A DNA stretch of 64,000 nucleotides, taken from assembly GCA_017542065.1 (NCBI GenBank), contig JAFXXX010000019.1:1-64000 (forward strand), read 5' to 3'. Positions 1 to 6,768 of this stretch are shown one piece after another. A model generated the notes under the pieces. The model saw nothing but the letters and a program-made list of their open reading frames with translations. It was not told the DNA's origin and did not search any database. This stretch comes from Bacilli bacterium (GTDB taxonomy: Bacteria; Bacillota_I; Bacilli_A; RF39; UBA660). The position numbers were made by a program, and so were the translations under genes. The stretch's first letter is position 1, and each line of letters begins with the position of its first letter.

Positions 1-11
1 AAGCTTATTAT

Positions 12-88
12 GGACCTATAGCTCAGCTGGTTAGAGTGCACGCCTGATAAGCGTGAGGTCGATGGTTCAAGTCCATCTAGGTCCACCA
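12..88 (+). tRNA. tRNA-Ile(GAU)
   Basis: The acceptor stem GGACCTA pairs with TAGGTCC, the anticodon loop carries GAT, the T-loop reads GTTCAAG, and the 3' CCA is encoded. It would decode ATC, which is also the specifier codon in the ileS T-box leader of this window. It heads a three-tRNA cluster (Ile, Glu, Ser). Confidence 0.96.
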
Positions 89-101
89 TTTTTATATTTA
101 T

Positions 102-178
102 GGCCTATTGGTGAAGTGGCTTAACACACCGCCCTTTCACGGCGGCATTCATGGGTTCGAATCCCGTATAGGTCACCA
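102..178 (+). tRNA. tRNA-Glu(UUC)
   Basis: The acceptor GGCCTAT pairs with ATAGGTC with one G-T pair. The anticodon is TTC, the T-arm reads GGGTTCGAATCCC and CCA is encoded. It lies 13 bases after tRNA-Ile and is probably co-transcribed with it, ending at the hairpin that follows. Confidence 0.95.
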
Positions 179-187
179 TTTGAAAAT

Positions 188-212
188 AACTAACATTTAT
201 GTTAGTTTTTTT
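188..212 (+). terminator. Terminator after tRNA-Glu
   Basis: Inverted repeat AACTAAC / GTTAGTT with a six-base loop, followed by a run of seven T. It ends the Ile-Glu tRNA transcript. Confidence 0.85.
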
Positions 213-213
213 G

Positions 214-242
214 TTGCATTTATTACTTTAAAATGTTAAAAT
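214..242 (+). promoter_or_regulatory. Promoter of tRNA-Ser
   Basis: TTGCAT (214-219), a 17-base spacer and TAAAAT (237-242), ending 13 bases before the mature tRNA. The same two hexamers and spacing occur upstream of rpsT on the other strand. Confidence 0.6.
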
Positions 243-255
243 TAAGTAGTCAGCT

Positions 256-346
256 GGAGTGGTACTCAAGAGGCTGAAGAGGCGTCCCTGCTAAGGATGT
301 AGACCGGGTAACTGGTGCGAGGGTTCAAATCCCTCCCACTCCGCCA
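256..346 (+). tRNA. tRNA-Ser(GCU)
   Basis: Class II tRNA of 91 bases with a long variable arm. Acceptor GGAGTGG pairs with CCACTCC, the anticodon is GCT and CCA is encoded. It has its own promoter and is followed by its own terminator. Confidence 0.95.
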
Positions 347-356
347 TTTAAAAAAT

Positions 357-381
357 ACTAGTCAAATGACTAGTTTTTTTG
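357..381 (+). terminator. Terminator after tRNA-Ser
   Basis: Stem ACTAGTC / GACTAGT with a four-base loop and a run of T residues. Confidence 0.88.
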
Positions 382-384
382 TGC

Positions 385-417
385 TTAAAAAAACAAGAAT
401 TAATATAATTCTTGTTT
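385..417 (-). terminator. Terminator of the yidD-lipoprotein operon
   Basis: Inverted repeat 391-401 / 407-417 (11 bp). On the minus strand the T-run corresponds to A residues 387-393. The stop codon of the lipoprotein gene lies inside the hairpin. Confidence 0.85.
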
Positions 418-1263
418 AAATTTATCTATGTTTTCATTCATGATAGAGATATAATCTTTACCATCATTTTTATCTTCAGTAGTGATATTAGCTAATGTAT
501 CAATTTCTAATGTTTGAATACCAGATACTTCATTTAATAGATCTTCAACTGTTTTAGAATTTTCTTCTCCTTTAATAATAAATAGGTAACCAATAGAATC
601 AGATTGTAAAGCTTTTTTAGCATCACTAAGTGTTTTATCTGTTAGTGTTGATTCATCAACTGATATAACATTTAATCCATATTTAGTTAAGAAGTTTAAT
701 TTATTAGATGAAGTAACAATAGTTTTATCAGCTGCATTTTCTACCATTTCTTTTAAATCTGCATCTATAGAAGATATTTCTACTTTTAAATTTTCATAAT
801 TAGTATTTATTTCATCTTTAACTAGATTAGAATTAATATATTCATCTAAACCATCTTTAGTATTCTTAGCAATTTTAAGTAGGTTAGATGGGTTAATCCA
901 TATTTCATCAATACTACTTGAGTATTCTATTTTAGATGTAGCATCAATTATTTTTAATTTATTATTCTTATTAATCATTTTAACTATGTACTTTTGTTCA
1001 TCCGATAAACCATTATATATAATTAAATCAGAAGTAGCATAGTCAGATACTTGTTTATCTGTTAATTTATAATCATTTAAATCAATTCCTTGTGGATACA
1101 TATTATATACTTTAGCATGTTCTCCGTATAATTCTTTAGTAACGAATTCTATTGGATAAGAACTAGTATATATAGTTATATTTTCCATATTATTAATAGC
1201 ATCACATCCTGTTAAGAATAATGCTCCTAAAATTAAACCCACTGAAATTAAAATCTTTTTCAT
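400..1263 (-). CDS. ZnuA-like metal-binding lipoprotein, degenerate metal site
   Basis: A 287-residue exported lipoprotein resembling the substrate-binding component of Zn/Mn ABC transporters (ZnuA/TroA, cluster A-I). The N-terminus is a lipoprotein signal with lipobox LTGC (Cys20). Family landmarks are recognisable: the YP segment near residue 36, a WINP segment corresponding to the usual H-WLDP, and a TKYGLNVISV stretch corresponding to AxRYGL. The histidines that normally bind metal at the three corresponding places appear to be replaced (DPH becomes DLN, HVW becomes EIW, and the His before the YGL segment becomes Ser). No ABC ATPase or permease lies nearby. It overlaps yidD by four bases (ATGA), so the two are translationally coupled. 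The fold call is moderate; transport of a metal is doubtful. Confidence 0.7.
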   Translation of the reverse strand: MKKILISVGLILGALFLTGCDAINNMENITIYTSSYPIEFVTKELYGEHAKVYNMYPQGIDLNDYKLTDKQVSDYATSDLIIYNGLSDEQKYIVKMINKNNKLKIIDATSKIEYSSSIDEIWINPSNLLKIAKNTKDGLDEYINSNLVKDEINTNYENLKVEISSIDADLKEMVENAADKTIVTSSNKLNFLTKYGLNVISVDESTLTDKTLSDAKKALQSDSIGYLFIIKGEENSKTVEDLLNEVSGIQTLEIDTLANITTEDKNDGKDYISIMNENIDKFKQELY

Positions 1264-1484
1264 TTTTCCTCCTTGATTGGTACTGGATCATACGGATTAT
1301 CTTTATTCCATGGAACACATCTAAATAATCTTTTGATAGTTAAATAAGTTCCTTTAAAGAATCCAAATCTTTCATATGATATTTTGGAATACTCAGAACA
1401 TGTTGGTGTAAATCTACAAGCATCATGAAAACTTCCAGGTATTTTTTGATATATATTTATTAAAAATATCATAACATGTTTCAT
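1260..1484 (-). CDS. yidD: Membrane protein insertion efficiency factor YidD
   Basis: A 74-residue protein of the YidD family, a small inner-face membrane-associated helper of YidC-dependent insertion. The diagnostic CRFTPTCSEY segment is at about residues 23-32, preceded by an amphipathic N-terminal stretch and followed by a CVPWNKDNPYDPVP segment. Length is normal. It normally sits beside rpmH-rnpA-yidC; here it is detached from them and paired with a lipoprotein gene. It ends in TGA overlapping the next ATG. It is divergent from rnc. Confidence 0.93.
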   Translation of the reverse strand: MKHVMIFLINIYQKIPGSFHDACRFTPTCSEYSKISYERFGFFKGTYLTIKRLFRCVPWNKDNPYDPVPIKEEK

Positions 1485-1569
1485 ATATTCACCAAAATAA
1501 TTTTATCATAAATTATTTAATTATGGAATACTTTAAAGTTTTATGTTAAAATTACTTTAGGTGATTTAA

Positions 1570-2223
1570 ATGGATATATTTGAAAAATATAATATAGATA
1601 TTAATGATGAATTATATGAGAAAGCATTTACACATTCTTCATATGCTAATGAAAATGATACTGAAGACTATGAAAGATTAGAGTTTTTAGGAGATAAAAT
1701 ACTAGATTTTATAGTTTCTGAATATTTATATGTAAATGAATCATTAACTGAAGGAGAAATGACTAAACTTAGAGCTTCTTATGTATGTGAAAATGCATTA
1801 AATGAGTATAGTTTAGAACTTGGTTTAGATAAGTTATTAAAATTAGGTAAGGGAGAAGAATCTACTGGTGGTAGAACTAAACCATCTATAATAGCAGATC
1901 TATTTGAAGCCTTCTTAGCAGCTACTTATTTAAAATATGGTTTAGATAAAGTAAAAGAAATTGTTAATGATATAGTTATTCCTTATGTAGAAGGTAATCA
2001 TCATGAGTTCTTAAAAGATTATAAATCTATTTTACAAGAATATGTTCAAACTGATAAGAAATCTACTATATATGAAGTAATTAATGAAGAAGGGCCTGCT
2101 AATGAAAAGGTATTTACTGTTATAGTTAAAGTAGATGATATAGTACTTGGAACAGGAACTGCATCATCAAAAAAAGAGGCAGAACAATTAGCAGCTAAAG
2201 ATGCATTAAATAAAGCAAATTAG
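1570..2223 (+). CDS. rnc: Ribonuclease III
   Basis: RNase III, 217 residues, cleaves double-stranded RNA in rRNA processing and mRNA decay. The catalytic domain has signature ERLEFLGD (Glu35, Glu38, Asp42) and the second acidic pair in DLFEAF (Asp110, Glu113). The C-terminal double-stranded RNA-binding domain spans about 147-217 and ends in the usual AAKDAL-type helix. It is preceded by GGTGAT six bases before the ATG. The order rnc-smc is the normal Bacilli order, but acpP, usually upstream, is missing here. A terminator follows the stop at once. Confidence 0.97.
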   Translation: MDIFEKYNIDINDELYEKAFTHSSYANENDTEDYERLEFLGDKILDFIVSEYLYVNESLTEGEMTKLRASYVCENALNEYSLELGLDKLLKLGKGEESTGGRTKPSIIADLFEAFLAATYLKYGLDKVKEIVNDIVIPYVEGNHHEFLKDYKSILQEYVQTDKKSTIYEVINEEGPANEKVFTVIVKVDDIVLGTGTASSKKEAEQLAAKDALNKAN

Positions 2224-2245
2224 AACATTAAAATGTTCTTTTTTT
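2222..2245 (+). terminator. Terminator of rnc
   Basis: Stem AGAACATT / AATGTTCT with a two-base loop (or a shorter stem with a larger loop), followed by seven T. The U-tract runs directly into the smc promoter. Confidence 0.88.
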
Positions 2246-2246
2246 A

Positions 2247-2275
2247 TTGAATAAATAAAGAGTTTATATTATAAT
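2247..2275 (+). promoter_or_regulatory. smc promoter abutting the rnc U-tract
   Basis: TTGAAT (2247-2252), a 17-base spacer and TATAAT (2270-2275). The -35 begins one base after the terminator T-run. Confidence 0.7.
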
Positions 2276-2307
2276 TAAAAGAGTTAAATGATAGATAGGC
2301 GATGAGT

Positions 2308-5256
2308 ATGTATTTAAAAAGTTTAAAGGCAATTGGGTTTAAATCGTTTTGTGAACCAATAACTATGGATTTCACTGATAAAATATCAGGAGTAGTAGGT
2401 CCAAATGGTTCTGGTAAAAGTAACGTAGTAGATGCTGTTAGATGGGTTCTAGGAGAACAATCAGTTAAATCTCTTCGTGGTGAAGGATCAATGAGTGATG
2501 TTATCTTCTCAGGATCTAAATCAAGAAAAGCTGCTAATTATGCATCTGTTACATTAATATTTGATAATAAAGATAGATATTTAGCTTTTGACCAAGACGA
2601 AGTAGAAATCAAAAGAACTATTTATAAGTCCGGCGAAAACGAATATTATATAAATAATGAGAAATGTAGATTAAAAGATATACTAGAACTATTTAGAGAT
2701 ACTGGTGCATCAAAAGAATCATTTAATATTATTTCTCAAGGTGATATTAGTAACATACTTTCATCAAAGCCTGAAGATAGAAGAATTATATTTGAAGATG
2801 CTGCTGGTGTTTTAAAATATAAAAAGAGAAAAGAAGAAGCAGAAAGAAAAATAACTTTAACTAATAATAACTTAAACCGTGTTAACGATATTATTGATGA
2901 GTTAGAAGGAAGAGTTGGTCCTTTAAAAGAAGCTTCTGAAAAAGCTAAGATATACTTAGAAGACAAAAAACAATTAGAACAAGTTGAAGTAGCTTTAATA
3001 GTTAATGATATAGATAAATATAATATTGAATATAAAGAAGCTAAAGATAATATAGTTACTCTTAATGATAAGATATCTGCATTATTATCTAGTTCTTCTT
3101 TAGAATCAAGTAAAATAGAAACTTTAAAAGTAGAAATAAATAAATTAAATGATGATTTATATGCTAAACAACAAGAATTAGTAGAATCTACTTCATTAAT
3201 GCAAAAATATCAAGGAGAAAAGAACTTAATTAGTGAAAGAAGTAAATATAACTCTGAAGATATGAAATTACATGATAATATTATTCTTTTAAAAGAACAA
3301 TTATTATCTGTAGATAATGAACTTGATCTATTAAATAAAGAAATAGAGAGTGTAGAAAAAGAAGGAAAAGAATTAAGTACATCTTTAAATAATAAAGTTT
3401 ATGAATTAAATAAATTAGATAAAGAAAAGAATGAGTTATTAAATAATTCATCTAATTTAGTTAGAGAAATAACTACATTAAATCATAGAAAAGAAGTATT
3501 AGCTAACTCAATAGAAAATAATTTAGCTATGCCTTCATCTGTTAAGAATGTATTAGATAATCCAAAACTATCTAATATGTATGGAACAGTAGGTAAGTTA
3601 TTTGAAACTGAAGAAGAGTATGCAACTGCTATTGAAACATCTTTAGGAGCAGCTATAAACTTTATTATTTGTGAAAATGATAGTGAAGCTAAAGATGCTA
3701 TTAGATATTTAAAGAATAATAATTTAGGTAGAGCAACATTCTATCCACTTGATGTTATTAAAGCTAGATCTATAGATGTAGATTCATATAATGAAGTTAA
3801 GAAGATTACAGGCTTTGTAGATATAGCATCAAATTTAATTAAATATGATACTAAGTATAAAAATGTAATGCATAATCTATTAGGTAATGTAATTATATCT
3901 ACCGATATAGATGCAGGTACTAAGATATCTAAAGTAATTAATAATAAATATAAAGTTGTTTCTTTAGATGGGAACGTAGTAAATGTAGGTGGATCATTAA
4001 CTGGTGGCTCTATAAAAAATAAAACTAGTGTTATATCAGAAAAGTATGAATTAGAAAATGTAATTAAAGACCTAAATAAGAAACAAAATGATCTATCTAT
4101 AGTAGAAGATAAGATTAATCAATTAGACACTGAATTTGGCCGTTTAAATGATGAAAAGAATAAGATATTATCGTCAGTTAATATAAAGAGTGATTTACTA
4201 AGAGAAAAAGAAAATAAGAAGTCTGAATTAGATATTAGAAAAGAAAGTATTATTCTTGAACTTAGTAATAATGAAAATATTGTTAATAATGTTATTTCTA
4301 AAGATGAAGAAGCTATTATTAACAAGTATTATGAGGAAAAGAATAAAGTTGATAGCTTAAAACTAGAAATTGAAAACTTAGTTAGTAAGATAGGTAAAGA
4401 AAAAGATAACTTAACTCATTTAGAAACTAACTTAAAAATAGATAATGGTGATTATAATAAGTATCTAGATGAATTAAAGAAGAATGAAATAAAAGAAAGC
4501 AGATTAGATGTTAAATTGGATACTTTACTTACTAACTTAGAAAATGATTATACTATTACTTATGAAAAAGCTAAATCTGAATACATCCTAGAAATGGATG
4601 AAGATGAAGCTAGAAAGAAAGTTAATAAGTTAAAGAGTGAAATTAGATCACTTGGAGATGTTAATGTATCATCTATTGAAGAATATGAAGAAGTTAATAA
4701 TAGATATACATTCTTAAATACTCAAAGAGAAGATTTATTAAAAGCAGAAGAAATGCTTTTAGATATTATTAAGCAAATGGATGAAGTAATGAAAGAAAAG
4801 TTCAAAGAAACATTTGCTTTAGTACAAGAATCATTCTCTAAGACATTTAAAGAGTTATTTAATGGTGGAGATGCTTCTTTATCATTAACAGATCCATCTG
4901 ATATATTAAATACTGGTGTTGAAATTAAAGCATTACCTCCAGGAAAGAGATTACAACATATTTCTTTATTATCTGGTGGTGAAAAGACTTTAACTGCAAT
5001 AGCATTATTATTCTCAATTCTTAAGATTAGACCAGTTCCATTTGCTATTCTAGACGAAGTTGAAGCAGCACTTGACGAAGTAAACGTAGATAACTTTGGT
5101 AGATACTTAAGCGGACTTAAGAATAAGACACAATTTATTGTTATAACACACAAGAAAAAGACAATGGAATATGCAGATGTATTATATGGTATAACAATGC
5201 AAGAATCTGGTGTTTCTAAGCTAGTTTCTGTTAAATTAGAAGATATTAAAAAGTAA
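2308..5256 (+). CDS. smc: Chromosome partition protein SMC (short arms)
   Basis: Structural maintenance of chromosomes ATPase, which compacts and segregates the chromosome with ScpAB (not seen here). The start at 2308 gives the family N-terminus MYLKSLKAIGFKSF; an in-frame ATG at 2302 overlaps the AGGCGATG ribosome binding site and is less likely. Walker A GPNGSGKS is at about 31-38, the hinge at about 424-567, the ABC signature LSGGE near 888 and Walker B FAILDE near 911. Between them lie two Lys/Glu/Asn-rich coiled-coil arms (about 165-420 and 570-790). Total length is 982 residues, about 200 fewer than the Bacillus protein, with the deficit in the arms. ftsY, the usual downstream partner, is absent. 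Confidence 0.97.
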   Translation: MYLKSLKAIGFKSFCEPITMDFTDKISGVVGPNGSGKSNVVDAVRWVLGEQSVKSLRGEGSMSDVIFSGSKSRKAANYASVTLIFDNKDRYLAFDQDEVEIKRTIYKSGENEYYINNEKCRLKDILELFRDTGASKESFNIISQGDISNILSSKPEDRRIIFEDAAGVLKYKKRKEEAERKITLTNNNLNRVNDIIDELEGRVGPLKEASEKAKIYLEDKKQLEQVEVALIVNDIDKYNIEYKEAKDNIVTLNDKISALLSSSSLESSKIETLKVEINKLNDDLYAKQQELVESTSLMQKYQGEKNLISERSKYNSEDMKLHDNIILLKEQLLSVDNELDLLNKEIESVEKEGKELSTSLNNKVYELNKLDKEKNELLNNSSNLVREITTLNHRKEVLANSIENNLAMPSSVKNVLDNPKLSNMYGTVGKLFETEEEYATAIETSLGAAINFIICENDSEAKDAIRYLKNNNLGRATFYPLDVIKARSIDVDSYNEVKKITGFVDIASNLIKYDTKYKNVMHNLLGNVIISTDIDAGTKISKVINNKYKVVSLDGNVVNVGGSLTGGSIKNKTSVISEKYELENVIKDLNKKQNDLSIVEDKINQLDTEFGRLNDEKNKILSSVNIKSDLLREKENKKSELDIRKESIILELSNNENIVNNVISKDEEAIINKYYEEKNKVDSLKLEIENLVSKIGKEKDNLTHLETNLKIDNGDYNKYLDELKKNEIKESRLDVKLDTLLTNLENDYTITYEKAKSEYILEMDEDEARKKVNKLKSEIRSLGDVNVSSIEEYEEVNNRYTFLNTQREDLLKAEEMLLDIIKQMDEVMKEKFKETFALVQESFSKTFKELFNGGDASLSLTDPSDILNTGVEIKALPPGKRLQHISLLSGGEKTLTAIALLFSILKIRPVPFAILDEVEAALDEVNVDNFGRYLSGLKNKTQFIVITHKKKTMEYADVLYGITMQESGVSKLVSVKLEDIKK

Positions 5257-5284
5257 GACGTTTTTTGACATAAAACGTCTTTTA
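5255..5284 (+). terminator. Terminator of smc with a -35 box in its loop
   Basis: Stem AAGACGTTTT / AAAACGTCTT (5255-5264 / 5272-5281). The seven-base loop reads TTGACAT and so holds a perfect -35 hexamer for the next gene. Part of the stop codon lies in the stem. Confidence 0.85.
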
Positions 5285-5293
5285 TGTTAGTAT
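5265..5293 (+). promoter_or_regulatory. Promoter of the 5320 gene, -35 in terminator loop
   Basis: TTGACA (5265-5270), a 17-base spacer and TAGTAT (5288-5293). A strong AGGAGGGGG ribosome binding site follows. Confidence 0.65.
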
Positions 5294-5319
5294 ATAGGCA
5301 CTAAAAAGGAGGGGGAATT

Positions 5320-6345
5320 ATGGCAGATATTTCATATAATAGAAAAGAAGCAATTACATTTATCAGTGATTTTATTGATGATATTAATGAAACTTTTTCA
5401 TCTATTGATATACTTAAAGTTGATATTGAACAAAGACGTAGTATAAAACAAATGATTAATGAAATAGAAAAAGCATTTGGAGATGAAACTGTTGATTCAG
5501 GCGTTCTTTATGGTATGTATAATAAACTTATGAGAAGTTTGCCTGAATCTATTAAAAATAGAATTAATACTATTCGTAATGTAAAACATGATATTAATAG
5601 AGTTAGAATTGAACCCTCTATATTTGAACAATGTAATAAAAGACTTAGAGAATCAAATATAATGGATGAATATAATAAAATATTCGTTAGAAAATTTGAG
5701 GAATATTTACTTACAATGCATGGTATAAATGCACAAGAATATGATAGAGAGTTCTATCAAAGTATGTATGCACAATGGTTAGCTTCACAAAGAATGTTAT
5801 TCCGTAATTATGTTGGATTTTTAAGAAAATGTAAATTAGCTCCTAATAAAGATAAAGAAAATCCAACAGAATTATTTAAAGGATCATATGATACATTAAA
5901 AGAGTATTATCCTGTAATATTAGGAGTATTTTCAAGATACGCATCTACTATTGAAACAGATACTATATCTGAAGGACTTAATTCATTTGATGATATTTAC
6001 GTAAAAAAAGATGGTTCTTTATATCCTATTATTGAAACTAATACTGGAAATAAATTGCGTATACCATTTGAAAAGGAAGCACAATTTACTTGTTATGTTC
6101 ATAATCCATATGATGATAAGGAAAAAGAAAAAATATTAAGATTACTTCAAAATCCTAATATGGAAGTTACATTTGGTTTATATGGCTATAAATGCGAAGA
6201 AGATATAGATAAAAAAGTTGAGGAATTAAGAGAACTTAAAAAAGAAATCCCAGGAGCACAATTCTTTACTCAAGAATTTGATGATGATTCTCCTGACGCA
6301 TACAATATTGGATTATTATATAAACCTAGAAGAAAAAGAGACTAA
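5320..6345 (+). CDS. Conserved-looking cytoplasmic protein of unknown function
   Basis: A 341-residue protein that I do not recognise. There is no signal peptide or membrane segment. It is charged and probably helical over residues 1-210, with a more mixed C-terminal part (about 215-341) containing Tyr- and Asp-rich stretches and ending in KPRRKRD. It has its own promoter and an unusually strong ribosome binding site (AGGAGGGGG), and ends in the loop of a perfect bidirectional terminator, so it is a single-gene transcript. It contains a few CGT arginine codons, which are rare in its neighbours. The strong signals suggest a well expressed product. Confidence 0.75.
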   Translation: MADISYNRKEAITFISDFIDDINETFSSIDILKVDIEQRRSIKQMINEIEKAFGDETVDSGVLYGMYNKLMRSLPESIKNRINTIRNVKHDINRVRIEPSIFEQCNKRLRESNIMDEYNKIFVRKFEEYLLTMHGINAQEYDREFYQSMYAQWLASQRMLFRNYVGFLRKCKLAPNKDKENPTELFKGSYDTLKEYYPVILGVFSRYASTIETDTISEGLNSFDDIYVKKDGSLYPIIETNTGNKLRIPFEKEAQFTCYVHNPYDDKEKEKILRLLQNPNMEVTFGLYGYKCEEDIDKKVEELRELKKEIPGAQFFTQEFDDDSPDAYNIGLLYKPRRKRD

Positions 6346-6358
6346 TTAGTCTCTTTTT
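6333..6358. terminator. Bidirectional terminator, two stop codons at its axis
   Basis: A perfect palindrome: stem 6333-6343 / 6348-6358, loop AATT, A-run on one side and T-run on the other. The TAA of the plus-strand gene (6343-6345) and the TAA of the minus-strand gene (6346-6348) meet exactly at the centre of symmetry. Confidence 0.92.
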
Positions 6359-6705
6359 TCTTTATATAATTTAACTATTTCAGATGCTGAGTTGGAGTAG
6401 GCTCTAAATAAACCACCAGCACCTAATTTAATACCTCCAAAGTATCTAACAACAACTATTAATACATTATTTAGATCATTCTTTTCAAGAACATTAAATA
6501 TAGGCATTCCAGCAGTTCCTTTTGGTTCACCGTCATCATTTATTTTACCAGTATTATTTATTTTATAAACATATACTACATGTCTTGCTTTTTTATGATC
6601 TTCTTTAATAGATTTAATAATATCTAATACTTTAGATTCATCATCTAATTCATATAGATAAGTAATAAATCTAGATTTTTTTATTTCAATTTCATTAGTA
6701 ATCAT
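6346..6705 (-). CDS. YigZ/IMPACT family protein, N-terminal domain only
   Basis: A 119-residue member of the YigZ/IMPACT (UPF0029) family. Landmarks are KKSRFI near the N-terminus, the DDGEPKGTAGMP segment and VVRYFGGIKLGAGGL. Bacterial YigZ is normally about 200 residues with a second small C-terminal domain (DUF1949); here the protein stops just after the first domain, and the stop is built into the shared terminator. The start at 6705 follows GGTGAT at the genome's preferred spacing; in-frame GTG and TTG codons further upstream overlap that site. Its biochemical role is not settled. Confidence 0.9.
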   Translation of the reverse strand: MITNEIEIKKSRFITYLYELDDESKVLDIIKSIKEDHKKARHVVYVYKINNTGKINDDGEPKGTAGMPIFNVLEKNDLNNVLIVVVRYFGGIKLGAGGLFRAYSNSASEIVKLYKEKRD

Positions 6706-6746
6706 AGTTATCACCAATTAAATTATACAATAAAATATACTTATGT

Positions 6747-6763
6747 TATAATATTTTTGGTGA
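6747..6763 (+). promoter_or_regulatory. uvrC -10 box and adjoining ribosome binding site
   Basis: TATAAT at 6747-6752 is followed by GGTGA at 6759-6763, then ATG at 6769. A transcript starting about seven bases after the -10 would begin at the ribosome binding site itself, leaving a leader of about 10 bases. A weak -35 (TATACA, 6724-6729) lies 17 bases upstream. Confidence 0.65.
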
Positions 6764-6768
6764 AAGAG

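Noticed and set aside
4722..5153. Antisense reading frame of 143 codons inside smc
   Set aside because: No ribosome binding site, low-complexity Ser/Ile/Asn translation, and it lies wholly opposite the conserved SMC head domain; a compositional shadow.
6333..6358. Perfect palindrome as a recombination or attachment site
   Set aside because: A-run and T-run flanks and its place between two convergent stops make it a bidirectional terminator; no integrase or direct repeat is near.
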